From: Clostridiales bacterium
Lineage (GTDB): Bacteria > Bacillota > Clostridia > Oscillospirales > Oscillospiraceae
Reading direction: 5' to 3'
Length of the DNA stretch: 64,000 nucleotides
Assembly: GCA_004553495.1 (NCBI GenBank)
Contig: SFLE01000010.1
Location: 1-64,000 of the forward strand
Position 1 is the stretch's first letter, and the number at the start of each line of letters is the position of its first letter. Shown here one piece after another: positions 41,342-49,621 of the stretch. The notes beneath the pieces are model-generated. The model was not told the origin of the DNA. It made no database searches and worked only from the letters and a program-made list of their open reading frames with translations. Position numbers and translations under genes: made by a program.

Positions 41342-41371
41342 AAAAAAACCTCCGGAGACGGAGGTTTTTTT
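41342..41371 (+). terminator. Terminator after coaX
   Basis: AAAAAACCTCCG and CGGAGGTTTTTT around GAGA (41343-41370). Confidence 0.93.
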
Positions 41372-41483
41372 AATGGCGTTTTTCCGCAGCTACGGACACG
41401 GTTGCTGCGGCGTCCCGACCGGAAAGTGCCGACAAAACCGTAAAACTGCCGCGTAATACGAGCGCATTGCAATGTTTCGCACC

Positions 41484-41568
41484 CATTGGCTCCCTTGCGT
41501 AAAGGGAGCTGTCAGGCGTAAGCCTGACTGAGGGATCATTGGCTTCCCTTGAGGGGAAGGCTTTTTGC
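41484..41568. repeat. Intergenic multi-hairpin repeat element
   Basis: Three consecutive stem-loops: GCTCCCTT-GCGTA-AAGGGAGC, GTCAGGC-GTAA-GCCTGAC, and GCTTCCCTT-GAGGGGAAGGC, joined by TGAGGGATCATT. This layout (GGCTCCC... GAGGGATT) recurs as a dispersed intergenic element in many Ruminococcaceae genomes. I know it as a common non-coding repeat, probably a MITE-like or small-RNA element, but no function is established. The 240-bp gap 41372-41607 holds nothing else I can name. Confidence 0.7.
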
Positions 41569-41607
41569 GCAGCGAGCATTGTTCGCTGCCGCTTACATAT
41601 TCCAGCC

Positions 41608-42000
41608 TCAATTGCTGTCAAACAGACCGGCTATAAAGTCAAAGTCGATGCTGCGGTTCGCGGCGGTGGGGGCGTAATAGTGATCGTCGTAAATGACCGT
41701 TCCGTTGCCCAAAAGAACGAGGAACTCGATGGTGCCGCCGTCCTTGTCTACCCATTTCAGCGAGTAGCTCCAGCCGTCGCTGTCCACCTTGTCGCCTCTG
41801 GAATAGCTGAGACCGCAGACGCTGTCCGTTATGTGCTTAATATCGCCCGCATCCGTTACCGTGATGCTCTCGCCGTTGTAGCCCGATGTTATGACAAGGC
41901 TCTCCGCGCCCGTTATCTCGAAGGTTTTCTCCTTTGCAGAGCACCCGAACAGGCAGAAAGCAAGCGCCAGCGTCAAAATAATTGCCGTCCATTTTTTCAT
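41608..42000 (-). CDS. Small secreted lipoprotein, unknown function
   Basis: 130 residues from ATG 42000 (GTAGGTAAACAC upstream). The signal peptide KKWTAIILTLALAFCLFGC ends in the lipobox LFGC, so it is lipid-anchored at Cys. The rest (ITGAESLVITSGYNGESITV and so on) looks like a small beta-rich domain, common in uncharacterised clostridial lipoproteins. A longer frame start at 42066 has no RBS. No family named. Confidence 0.75.
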   Translation of the reverse strand: MKKWTAIILTLALAFCLFGCSAKEKTFEITGAESLVITSGYNGESITVTDAGDIKHITDSVCGLSYSRGDKVDSDGWSYSLKWVDKDGGTIEFLVLLGNGTVIYDDHYYAPTAANRSIDFDFIAGLFDSN

Positions 42001-42071
42001 GTGTTTACCTACCGCCACTTGATGTGTATATCTGTTTGACGGCGTAGAGCCGAAAATGTTCCGCATTGCGC

Positions 42072-42103
42072 AAAATAGGCGTGACTCAGGTCACGCCTAT
42101 TTT
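42072..42103. terminator. Terminator of the cyuA-like gene
   Basis: AAAATAGGCGTGAC (42072-42085) pairs with GTCACGCCTATTTT (42090-42103), with T tracts on either strand. Confidence 0.88.
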
Positions 42104-42109
42104 ATCATA

Positions 42110-43384
42110 TCATTCGTCGAGCATTATATCGAGTATCTCCTCATCGGTCTCGCGCATACCCTCGCGGGCGAGCTGACCGACGGACTCTATCGTCTTTTCG
42201 ACATCGTTTTTGAGTATACCGTCGCCGCCGTGCAGAGCCTTGCCATTTTCGTAGAGGTCAAAGCCGAGCAGTCCCGCCTCGACGGCGGAGGCGATCTTCG
42301 TTGCGCATGAGGGCTTTGCACCGTCGCACACGGTGCCGGAGATCATGCCGAGCGTGTTCGTTATCGTCTGCGATACCGCCTCGTATGTGCCCTCGAGCAG
42401 CCATGCAACGCCCGCGGCGGCGCCGCATCCGGCGGACACCGCGCCGCAGAACGCGCTGAGCCTGCCGATGGGAGTTTTCTGATGTATGGTTATGAGATTT
42501 GAAACGACCAGCGCGCGCAGGAGCTGCTCGTGAGACGCGTGCATATCCAGCGCATACACGATGACCGGCAGGGAGGCGGTCATGCCCTGATTGCCGCTGC
42601 CGGAAACTATCACTACCGGAAGCTCGCAGCCGCTCATCCTCGCGTCTGAGCCGGCGGCAGCCTGAGCCCTCGCCCTGACGCGGACATCCTCGCCGCGCGT
42701 TTCCAGAAGCGTTTTTCCTATCGAAGCACCGTAGTCGCCGCGCAGCCCCTCCTCGCTTATCGCAAGGTTATATTCTATCTGCTTTTCGAGCATCGCGCTC
42801 ACATCCTCTATGCGCACGCTCTCGGCAAAATCGAGAATGTCGCGCACATTCAGAACGCTGCGATCGGTCTCGCTTGAAGCGTCGTCGCCGCCGTCCTTTT
42901 TCAGCAGGATCTCGCCGTTCCGCTCGATGAGCACGATATTCGTGTGATAGTCGCATATGCGCAGACGAACGCAGTCACTGCCGGAATACAGGTGCAGGTC
43001 AATGTCAAGGAGCTTTCCGCTGTCGGATTTCATGACCGTCATCTGGCAGGCGTTTAAAAACTCCGATATTTTGTGAATGTCCTCGGGCTTTACATCGGCA
43101 AGCACCTCAAGCTGCCTGCCCTCGTTTCCGACCGCGGCACCGGCTGCTATCGCCGCAGCGATGCCCTTCATTCCGCCGGTGTTGGGAACGACAACGCTTT
43201 TTACATTTTTTATAATGTTTCCGCTTATAACGATGTCGATCTTATCCGGCATACTGCCAAGCACGGCACGCGCCTTTGCCGCGGCATATGCCATGGCGAT
43301 CGGCTCGGTGCAGCCCATTGCGGGTATCAGTTCTTCACGCAAAATTTGCAGATATTGCGCATACTTAACATCGCCAAGTTCCAT
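42110..43384 (-). CDS. L-cysteine desulfidase / UPF0597 (CyuA-like) protein
   Basis: 424 residues. Matches the UPF0597/serine-dehydratase-alpha-like family: REELIPAMGCTEPIAMAYAA near the start, VVVPNTGGMKGIAAAIAAG, LPVVIVSGSGNQGMTASLPV (the conserved SGSGNQG), FCGAVSAGCGAAAGVAWLL, and MISGTVCDGAKPSCATKIA. The three conserved Cys (C25 and two near 345-380) probably bind a [4Fe-4S] cluster. E. coli CyuA and archaeal relatives break down L-cysteine to pyruvate, H2S and NH3. Oxygen-sensitive, consistent with an anaerobe. Single-gene unit. Confidence 0.88.
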   Translation of the reverse strand: MELGDVKYAQYLQILREELIPAMGCTEPIAMAYAAAKARAVLGSMPDKIDIVISGNIIKNVKSVVVPNTGGMKGIAAAIAAGAAVGNEGRQLEVLADVKPEDIHKISEFLNACQMTVMKSDSGKLLDIDLHLYSGSDCVRLRICDYHTNIVLIERNGEILLKKDGGDDASSETDRSVLNVRDILDFAESVRIEDVSAMLEKQIEYNLAISEEGLRGDYGASIGKTLLETRGEDVRVRARAQAAAGSDARMSGCELPVVIVSGSGNQGMTASLPVIVYALDMHASHEQLLRALVVSNLITIHQKTPIGRLSAFCGAVSAGCGAAAGVAWLLEGTYEAVSQTITNTLGMISGTVCDGAKPSCATKIASAVEAGLLGFDLYENGKALHGGDGILKNDVEKTIESVGQLAREGMRETDEEILDIMLDE

Positions 43385-43485
43385 TATTCTTCCCTCCGGA
43401 TAAATTTTCTCCGTGAATATTATAGCATCAAAAACCCAAATTGCATAGCAATTTCAACGGTTTGTGAAGATGTTGTCGAAATAGC

Positions 43486-43515
43486 TTGAATATAGCTGTA
43501 AAAGTGTGTTATAAT
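43486..43515 (+). promoter_or_regulatory. Promoter of pssA
   Basis: TTGAAT (43486-43491), 18-bp spacer, TATAAT (43510-43515) preceded by TGT, giving an extended -10. Confidence 0.72.
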
Positions 43516-43550
43516 CAGTGCGCAAAAAAAGTTTTTGTGGGGATGTTATT

Positions 43551-44168
43551 TTGATAGGTTTTTATAATTACACGGTCTGGCTGACATTCATAGGAATGTT
43601 GTCCTCGACAGTCGGCATTGGCTTTGCCGTTGGAGGGAAGATAACGGCGGCGGTCATATGTCTCATGTTCTCCGGCTTCTGCGACATGTTCGACGGGATA
43701 GTCGCCAGAACTAAAAAGGATCGTACAGACGAGGAAAAGCGCTTCGGCATACAGCTTGACTCGCTCAGTGATATAGTCTGCTTCGGAGTTCTGCCGTTTG
43801 TCATCGGTGTGAGCCTCGGGGCAAATGCATGGTGGCAGATAGCAATAATGGCGCTGTTTGCCCTCGCGGGACTTATTAGGCTTGCCTATTATAATGTCAC
43901 GGAGGAGACCCGCCAGCAGCAGACGAGCGAAAAGCGTAAGCATTATCTCGGCGTTCCGATAACATCATCGGCGCTGTCGGTGCCGCTGCTGTTCTGCTTC
44001 AAGAGTCTGCTGGGCGCGGCGTTCCCCGTGGCGTACACGGTGCTGCTGCTTGTTAACGGCGCGCTGTTTATTGTTCCCGTGCAGGTGAAAAAGCCGAGCA
44101 AGGCAGGTCTTGCAGTGATGCTAGTACTGGGTATCATCTTCACGGCGCTCATACTCACATTCAGATAA
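43551..44168 (+). CDS. pssA: CDP-diacylglycerol-serine O-phosphatidyltransferase
   Basis: 205 residues from a TTG at 43551, chosen because GTGGGG is well spaced and the protein then starts IGFYNYTVWLTFIGMLSS, the usual PssA beginning; a GTG at 43518 lacks an RBS. The CDP-alcohol phosphotransferase motif D-G-x2-A-R-x10-G-x3-D-x3-D is complete (FDGIVARTKKD, then FGIQLDSLSD). Makes phosphatidylserine, which Psd (15101) decarboxylates. Six or so helices. Confidence 0.93.
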   Translation: MIGFYNYTVWLTFIGMLSSTVGIGFAVGGKITAAVICLMFSGFCDMFDGIVARTKKDRTDEEKRFGIQLDSLSDIVCFGVLPFVIGVSLGANAWWQIAIMALFALAGLIRLAYYNVTEETRQQQTSEKRKHYLGVPITSSALSVPLLFCFKSLLGAAFPVAYTVLLLVNGALFIVPVQVKKPSKAGLAVMLVLGIIFTALILTFR

Positions 44169-44181
44169 GCTGAGATTTGAA

Positions 44182-44217
44182 AAAATCAGCCGGTGTTTTG
44201 GTTCACCGGCTGATTTT
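44182..44217 (+). terminator. Terminator of pssA
   Basis: AAAATCAGCCGGTG (44182-44195) pairs with CACCGGCTGATTTT (44204-44217), then TATTTT. The hairpin also covers the stop codon of the PucR remnant on the other strand. Confidence 0.9.
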
Positions 44218-44365
44218 ATTTTAAAAAGTATTTGCAGCCGCGGGATTTTAGCAGCACCAATGAGACCGATAGAAGAAGTTCGGGTTGATCATGGACCTCG
44301 TCGACTGGGATGCCAAACTCGTCTCTTATTTTTCGTATTCGATAAAGAGCGGTGTTGAGCTCGAT
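44216..44365 (-). pseudogene. PucR-family regulator C-terminal HTH remnant
   Basis: On the - strand a frame ending at 44216 reads LNTALYRIRKIRDEFGI, PVDEVHDQPELLLSVSLVLL and a normal end KSRGCKYFLK. This is the C-terminal HTH of PucR/CdaR-type regulators (the N-T-x-x-Y-R-x-x-K-I pattern). It has no start codon and is cut at about 44365, where an unrelated fragment begins. Non-functional. Confidence 0.65.
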
Positions 44366-44594
44366 GGCATATATCAATGGCATAAACCTGCCCGGCTGGC
44401 ATTTCCATTATCTCAGCGGAGACAAGACTCAGGGAGGTCATATTCTTGACCTTTCGAGCGATAAGCTGAGCGTCAAGATCAATAAAATCGAACGCTTTGA
44501 TCTTACTCTGCCGACGAATCCTGAGTTTGCAAAGCGCGACCTATGCGAAGACCTGAGCGCGAAAACGGCAGCCGTCGAGGACGTAAAAAAGTAA
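44364..44594 (+). pseudogene. Alpha-acetolactate decarboxylase C-terminal remnant
   Basis: The frame gives GINLPGWHFHYLSGDKTQGG, HILDLSSDKLSVKINKIERF and a final acidic tail, the C-terminal third of acetolactate decarboxylase (BudA/AldC); the HFH pair contains zinc ligands. The family is about 240 residues, so roughly 165 N-terminal residues are missing. There is no proper RBS. It abuts the PucR remnant head to head. Confidence 0.75.
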
Positions 44595-44613
44595 AAAATT
44601 CATATAAATATGG

Positions 44614-44645
44614 AAAAGCCACATCCCGCGGGATGTGGCTTTTTT
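44614..44645. terminator. Bidirectional terminator
   Basis: AAAAGCCACATCCCG and CGGGATGTGGCTTTTTT form a long stem with A and T tracts, ending the - strand flavodiiron gene. Confidence 0.88.
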
Positions 44646-44653
44646 ATGCGTTG

Positions 44654-46651
44654 TTATCTTACCGCGGGCTCAAAGGCTTCCTTGCCGTGATGGCATATCG
44701 GGCACACATAGTCCTCCGGAAGCTCACCGTCACACTCGACAAAGTGATCGCACACAGTGCACACATAGCCCTTTACGGGCTCCTTTACCTCGGGTACGAT
44801 GTGCTCGAACTCTTCCTTGCCGTGCTTGCACAGCGGGCAAACGAAATCGTCGGGGAGCTCACTGCCCTCGTGGAAGTAGCCGCATACCTTGCAGACATAG
44901 CCCTCGCCCTGCTCGGCGGCGGGGTTCTTCTTGGGTTTTATGTGGGCATGGTAGTAGGCGTAGGTGCAGCTTCTCTCATCCGAGAGCACCCTCGCTTCAA
45001 CGACATTTGCCACATACAGCACCTGAGTTTCGACATCGACGACATCTATGACCTCGCAGGACAGCACCGCGTTTGTGTGCTTTGTCACGAAAGAAATTCC
45101 GTTTGCGGTGCGGCCTAGATCGGCAAAGCCCGTGAACTTGTCAGCATCTCGTCCGCTCTGGAAGCCGAAGTGTTTAAACAGGCCGTAGGGAGCCTCCTCG
45201 GTGATGATGGAGATGTTGAATTTGCCCGCCTTTGCGACCATGTCGCAGGTGTTGTTTTTCTTTATAACGGAAATGGTTATCTTCTTCGGGTCGCCCGCGG
45301 CTACCTGACCGGCGGTGTTTATAATGCAGCCGTAGTCCTTGCCGTCAACGCGCGTTGTGAGCACCTCAACTCCGTAGCTGAACTTCGTAAACGCTGCGTC
45401 ATCGACATTCGCGGCCTGCACCGGCGCGGTATCGGCGATCACAGGAACGGTGGGGAGAATGTCGGCGGCTATCTCGTCGGCGAGAGCGTCGAGCTCGGAA
45501 AGCTGAGCGTTCGTTATGTCCGACTTGAGGGAGACGGTCTGACCGATAAACTCGGTGCCGCGCAGCTTTGAAAGCTGGTCCTTCATGAGCTTGCCGCTGG
45601 TGGCTGCCCACGAGCCGTTTTCGAGAATGGCGATCTTTCTGTTGCGGAGGTTGTGGTTTACAATATCGTGTACGAGGTTTTCCATGGTCACGAAAATGCC
45701 GGCGTTGTAGGTCGTCGAGGCAAAAACAAGGTGGCTGTACTTGAACGCGTCGGACAGAATATACGATGCCGGAGTTACCGATGTGTCGTACACCTTGACC
45801 TTCAGCCCGCGCTCAACGAGCTTGCAGGCGAGAATGTTTACTGTGTTTTCGGTGTGACCGTATACCGAGGCATAGGCTATCATAACGCCGTTTTCCTCGG
45901 GCGTGTAGGAGCTCCACTTGAGATATTTATCGAGGAAGTCGCCGAAATGGCTGCGCCATACAAAGCCGTGCAGCGGGCAGACATAGTTGAGCTCAAGTCC
46001 TGCCGCCTTTTTGAGCACAGCCTGCACCTGCGCGCCGTATTTGCCGACGATGTTCGTGTAATAGCGCCGCGCCTCGTCAACGAAATCGGCGAAGAAATCC
46101 ACCTCGTCGTTAAAAAGGCAGCCGTTGAGCGCACCAAAGGTGCCAAACGCGTCGGCGGAGAAAAGAATCTTATCGGTAAGGTCATAGGTCATCATCACCT
46201 CGGGCCAGTGCACCATGGGGGCCATCACAAAGGTGAATTCATGCCTGCCGGAGGAGAACTTGTCGTTCTCGGAAACGATATGGTATTTGAGCGTGTCCGA
46301 CAGAGAGAAGAACTGACTGAGCATGGTCTTGATTTTGTCATTGCAGATTATTGTCAGCTCCGGATGCCTCAGCGTGAGCTCCTCGATGGTGGCAGCGTGA
46401 TCGGGCTCCATGTGAGAGATGACGAGATAGTCAAGGTCTCTGCCGCCCAGAGCATGGGCGAGGTTTTCGAAGAATGTGCGGCTTACCGCCTTGTCGACGG
46501 TGTCGAACAGAACGGTCTTTTCGTCGCACAGCAGGTAAGAGTTATACGAAACGCCGTCGGGAACGCCGTAAACGCCCTCGAAGCAGGCAAGGCGACGGTC
46601 GTCCGCACCTACCCATGTGAGATCATCGGTGACTTTTCTTGTGCAATACAT
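44654..46651 (-). CDS. Flavodiiron protein with flavin-reductase and two rubredoxin domains
   Basis: 665 residues in four parts. The metallo-beta-lactamase-like diiron domain has H80-x-E82-x-D84-H85 (SHMEPDH) and later His/Asp ligands (MVHWPEV, SADAFG, LHGFVWR). The flavodoxin domain begins near residue 255 (MIAYASVYGHTENTVN). A flavin-reductase-like domain (about 405-570; GCIINTAGQVAAGDPKKI) follows, then two rubredoxins (584-627 and 628-665), each with two CxxC pairs. Such multidomain enzymes reduce O2 to water or NO to N2O with electrons from NAD(P)H, protecting anaerobes. Divergent from a Crp/Fnr regulator with a palindrome placed for control of both. Confidence 0.93.
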   Translation of the reverse strand: MYCTRKVTDDLTWVGADDRRLACFEGVYGVPDGVSYNSYLLCDEKTVLFDTVDKAVSRTFFENLAHALGGRDLDYLVISHMEPDHAATIEELTLRHPELTIICNDKIKTMLSQFFSLSDTLKYHIVSENDKFSSGRHEFTFVMAPMVHWPEVMMTYDLTDKILFSADAFGTFGALNGCLFNDEVDFFADFVDEARRYYTNIVGKYGAQVQAVLKKAAGLELNYVCPLHGFVWRSHFGDFLDKYLKWSSYTPEENGVMIAYASVYGHTENTVNILACKLVERGLKVKVYDTSVTPASYILSDAFKYSHLVFASTTYNAGIFVTMENLVHDIVNHNLRNRKIAILENGSWAATSGKLMKDQLSKLRGTEFIGQTVSLKSDITNAQLSELDALADEIAADILPTVPVIADTAPVQAANVDDAAFTKFSYGVEVLTTRVDGKDYGCIINTAGQVAAGDPKKITISVIKKNNTCDMVAKAGKFNISIITEEAPYGLFKHFGFQSGRDADKFTGFADLGRTANGISFVTKHTNAVLSCEVIDVVDVETQVLYVANVVEARVLSDERSCTYAYYHAHIKPKKNPAAEQGEGYVCKVCGYFHEGSELPDDFVCPLCKHGKEEFEHIVPEVKEPVKGYVCTVCDHFVECDGELPEDYVCPICHHGKEAFEPAVR

Positions 46652-46685
46652 AGTAAACCTCCCAAAAATGTACTTTCTGTTTTAG

Positions 46686-46743
46686 ATTTTATCGAATTTA
46701 TTGAGAAAAAACTGTGGCATATACCACAACAATGTGATATAAT
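46686..46743. promoter_or_regulatory. Divergent promoter region with Crp/Fnr-type palindrome
   Basis: TGTGG-CATATA-CCACA (46713-46728) is a perfect 5-bp-arm palindrome of Crp/Fnr operator form. For the flavodiiron gene, TAAAAT on the - strand (46691-46686) puts the start near 46679, so the palindrome centre is about -41.5, the classical class II activation position. For the regulator gene, TATAAT (46738-46743) places the palindrome over the -35 region, suggesting autorepression. Confidence 0.65.
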
Positions 46744-46777
46744 GTGCAAAAATTCGTCGTTATAAGGAGGACGGACG

Positions 46778-47425
46778 GTGGAGCTTCAGAATGTTGAGCT
46801 TTTTAAGGGTGTCAGCTGCAGCAGCATCGACGCGATGGTGTGCTGCTTCCGGCCGGAGGTCAGGAAATTTAAAAAAGGAGACACCATACTCGTGTTCGAG
46901 CCGGAGATAAAAAGCCTGTGCGTTCTGCTCTCGGGCAAGGCGCATCTTTACTGTGTTGACAGCGAGGGGGAGTACACCTTGCTGGAAAACTACGGCGAAA
47001 ATGATATTTTCGGCGAGGTGTTCACAATGCCGTACAGCGGGCTCGGCTATGTCGCGGAGGCGGACTCGGATTGCAGCGTTATGTTTTTCAAGATGAGCGC
47101 CGTGTACGGGAGGTGCCCCAACGCCTGCGAGCATCACACGCAGATAACGAAAAACCTGTTTGCGCTTTCGGCGAAGAAGGCGCAGATGATGGCGCTCAGG
47201 ATAAACATGATAAGCAAAAAAACCGTGCGCCAGAAGCTTATAAGCTATTTTGAGTACCTTACGGAGAAAACGGGCAGCCCCAGCTTTGAAACGGAGCTGA
47301 GCCTGTCGCAGCTTGCAAATTATCTCTGCGTTGACCGCACCAGTCTCATGCGCGAGCTGCGGCTCATGCGCGAGGAGGGACTCATAAGTTCCAGCGGAAG
47401 AAAAATTGAAATGCTGACTATATAG
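46778..47425 (+). CDS. Crp/Fnr-family transcriptional regulator
   Basis: 215 residues from GTG 46778 with AGGAGG upstream. Cyclic-nucleotide-binding-like domain (KKGDTILVFEPEIKSLCVLL, GENDIFGEVF) and a C-terminal winged helix (TELSLSQLANYLCVDRTSLM, RELRLMREEGLI). Several Cys (for example in VSCSSIDAMVCCF) lie near the N-terminus, but the spacing is not that of Fnr, so the ligand is unknown. Divergent from the flavodiiron gene, it probably senses O2/NO-related stress and activates that gene. Confidence 0.92.
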   Translation: MELQNVELFKGVSCSSIDAMVCCFRPEVRKFKKGDTILVFEPEIKSLCVLLSGKAHLYCVDSEGEYTLLENYGENDIFGEVFTMPYSGLGYVAEADSDCSVMFFKMSAVYGRCPNACEHHTQITKNLFALSAKKAQMMALRINMISKKTVRQKLISYFEYLTEKTGSPSFETELSLSQLANYLCVDRTSLMRELRLMREEGLISSSGRKIEMLTI

Positions 47426-47439
47426 GAGGACAAAGAAAC

Positions 47440-48312
47440 ATGGGCAGCTATATCGTAACAACGGATTCCGGATGCGACCTGCCGCTTAGCTTTTGCAAAA
47501 GTCGGGACATTATTCCCATCGCCATGAGCTATGCCATCGGCGACACGGAGTATACCGACACCATGGATCCCGCGGACCTCAAGGCTTTTTACGACGGAAT
47601 GCGCGCGGGCGACGCACCGAAAACAAGTCAGGTCACGCCGTATAAGTTCATCGAATTCTGGACGCCGCTTCTTGAAAAGGGATTGCCGATAGTGCACATA
47701 TCGCTCGGCAGCGGCATATCCGGCACATGGGCAAACGCGGTGCAGGCGGCAAAGATGGTAACTCAGGAGCACCCAGATGCGGACATTCGCGTTATAGACT
47801 CAACCCTTGCGTCGGTGGGCTACGGAATGCTCGCCATCCTCGCCTCGGATATGCGCGACTGCGGCAGCTCAGCCGACGAGTGTCAGGCGCTTCTTGAAAA
47901 GGTCAAGGGCAATATAAACACCTATTACACCACGGGCGACCTTACATATCTCTACCGCAGCGGCAGAGTAAGCCGCACTGGTATGACGATCGCGCACGCG
48001 CTGAATATTTGGCCCATTCTTAACCTTGACATTGACGGGCACCTAATCGTTCAGGCAAAGGAGCGCGGCAAGAAAAAGACCATAGAGCGCATACATAAGA
48101 TAATAGGCGAGCTGAGCGTTGACCCCGAGGATCAAACGCTTTACATCTGCCACTCCGACATTGAGGAGGAGGCGCACCAGTTCGGCGATGAGATAAAGGA
48201 ACTCTTCGGCTTCAGAGATGTATTTTACACATACATAGGTACTACCATCGGTTCAAATTGCGGACCGGGGCTCATGGCGGCGTTTTTCGTCGGCAAAAAA
48301 AGAACGAAATGA
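47440..48312 (+). CDS. DegV-family fatty-acid-binding protein
   Basis: 290 residues. Family marks: YIVTTDSGCDLPLSF near the start, KTSQVTPYKFIEFW, HISLGSGISGTWANA, VIDSTLASVGYG, TYLYRSGRVSRTG and GPGLMAAFFVG. DegV (FakB-like) proteins bind fatty acids and present them to the kinase FakA in exogenous fatty-acid use. GGAGG 11 nt before the ATG. FakA is not in this window. Confidence 0.93.
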   Translation: MGSYIVTTDSGCDLPLSFCKSRDIIPIAMSYAIGDTEYTDTMDPADLKAFYDGMRAGDAPKTSQVTPYKFIEFWTPLLEKGLPIVHISLGSGISGTWANAVQAAKMVTQEHPDADIRVIDSTLASVGYGMLAILASDMRDCGSSADECQALLEKVKGNINTYYTTGDLTYLYRSGRVSRTGMTIAHALNIWPILNLDIDGHLIVQAKERGKKKTIERIHKIIGELSVDPEDQTLYICHSDIEEEAHQFGDEIKELFGFRDVFYTYIGTTIGSNCGPGLMAAFFVGKKRTK

Positions 48313-48322
48313 GGAAAAGACA

Positions 48323-48676
48323 GTGAAAGTTGAGTACATTGATTTTAAAACCGTAAGTCTTACGAGCAAGCTCGATACCACCATGGGTGCAGAGCTCAAG
48401 CTCACTCAGACCGGCAAGGTCTCCGTAAAGCTTCCCGAGGAGTGGAACGGCTTTGCGTTTTTGTATCTGAGCATAAAGATATGCGATCCCGAGGAGCGTT
48501 ATTTCGTGTTCGACATAACTACCGAGACTGTTATAAAGCTGCCCGACGAGGAAAAGGAATTTACCGAGGAGGCCATGAACGCGGGTATGGAGATCGCTCA
48601 GGAAAAGAGCTTTGAGTCTATCCGTGCAATATCCGTTGCAATGGGCATAAACGAGCTCGATCTTTCCGGTAAGTGA
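48323..48676 (+). CDS. Conserved hypothetical protein (117 residues)
   Basis: GTG start at 48323 behind GAGGAAAAG. The protein (KVEYIDFKTVSLTSKLDTTM, ISVAMGINELDLSGK) is soluble, acidic and lacks a recognised motif. It lies 10 nt after the DegV gene and 1 nt before a nucleotidyltransferase gene, so it is in their operon. Confidence 0.7.
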   Translation: MKVEYIDFKTVSLTSKLDTTMGAELKLTQTGKVSVKLPEEWNGFAFLYLSIKICDPEERYFVFDITTETVIKLPDEEKEFTEEAMNAGMEIAQEKSFESIRAISVAMGINELDLSGK

Positions 48677-48677
48677 T

Positions 48678-49586
48678 ATGAAGGGACCGACTCTTGTCAT
48701 AATGGCTGCCGGTATGGGCAGCAGATTCGGCGGCTTAAAGCAGATAACCGCCGTTGACGCGCAGGGGCACGCGATTATAGATTTTTCCATGTTCGATGCC
48801 TACCGCGCGGGCTTCCGCAGCATCGTTTTCATCATAAAGCATGAGATAGCCGACAGCTTCAAGGCGGCGGTGGGCAGCCGCATGGAAAAGTACTTCGATG
48901 TGAAGTATGTTTACCAGCAGCTCGATGTTCTGCCCGAGGGCTATTCGGTGCCGGAGGGCAGGGAAAAGCCGTGGGGCACCGGTCACGCGGTAATGTGCTG
49001 CCGCGGTGTCGTAAACGAGCCGTTTGCCGTTATAAACGCCGATGATTTCTACGGCGCAGGCGCGTATAAGGCGATGTACGATTTTCTCGGTGCGCCGCAT
49101 GAGGCGGGCGAATACGCCATGGTCGGCTACAAGCTCCGCAACACCGTCACCGAAAACGGCAGCGTTGCGCGCGGCGTGTGCGACATAGAAAACGGCTATC
49201 TTGCGGATATAACCGAGCGCACGCACATCGAAAAGCGCGGCGATGACGCTGCCTACACCGAGGACGGCGAGACCTTCGTTCCGCTGTCGGGCGATGCAAC
49301 GGTGTCCATGAATTTCTGGGGCTTTTCGCCCATGATGCTCGATGAGCTTTATGCTCGTTTTCCCAAGTTTCTGGACGAAAACCTCCCTAAAAACCCGCTT
49401 AAATGCGAGTATTTCCTGCCGTTTGTCGCAAACGAGCAGCTTGAGGAGAAGAAGGCCACAGTGCGCATACTCGAATGCAATGAGACATGGTACGGCATGA
49501 CCTACCGAGAGGATCTCGACTCCGTTAAAAAGGCTATAGCCGATATGAAGGCGCGCGGGATATACCCCGAAAAACTCTGGGATTAA
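48678..49586 (+). CDS. Sugar-phosphate nucleotidyltransferase family protein
   Basis: 302 residues. N-terminal nucleotide-binding loop LVIMAAGMGSRFGGLKQ, then GTGHAVMCC and VINADDFYGAGAY with the metal-binding Asp pair, as in NTP_transferase proteins that make NDP-sugars. The second half differs from GlmU or GalU (no hexapeptide repeats). Substrate unknown. Confidence 0.85.
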   Translation: MKGPTLVIMAAGMGSRFGGLKQITAVDAQGHAIIDFSMFDAYRAGFRSIVFIIKHEIADSFKAAVGSRMEKYFDVKYVYQQLDVLPEGYSVPEGREKPWGTGHAVMCCRGVVNEPFAVINADDFYGAGAYKAMYDFLGAPHEAGEYAMVGYKLRNTVTENGSVARGVCDIENGYLADITERTHIEKRGDDAAYTEDGETFVPLSGDATVSMNFWGFSPMMLDELYARFPKFLDENLPKNPLKCEYFLPFVANEQLEEKKATVRILECNETWYGMTYREDLDSVKKAIADMKARGIYPEKLWD

Positions 49587-49587
49587 C

Positions 49588-49621
49588 AAAAAACTCAGGC
49601 TCAAAGAGCCTGAGTTTTTTT
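49588..49621 (+). terminator. Terminator after the nucleotidyltransferase gene
   Basis: AAAAACTCAGGCTC and GAGCCTGAGTTTTTTT around AAA. Also overlaps the 3' end of the convergent gene. Confidence 0.9.
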
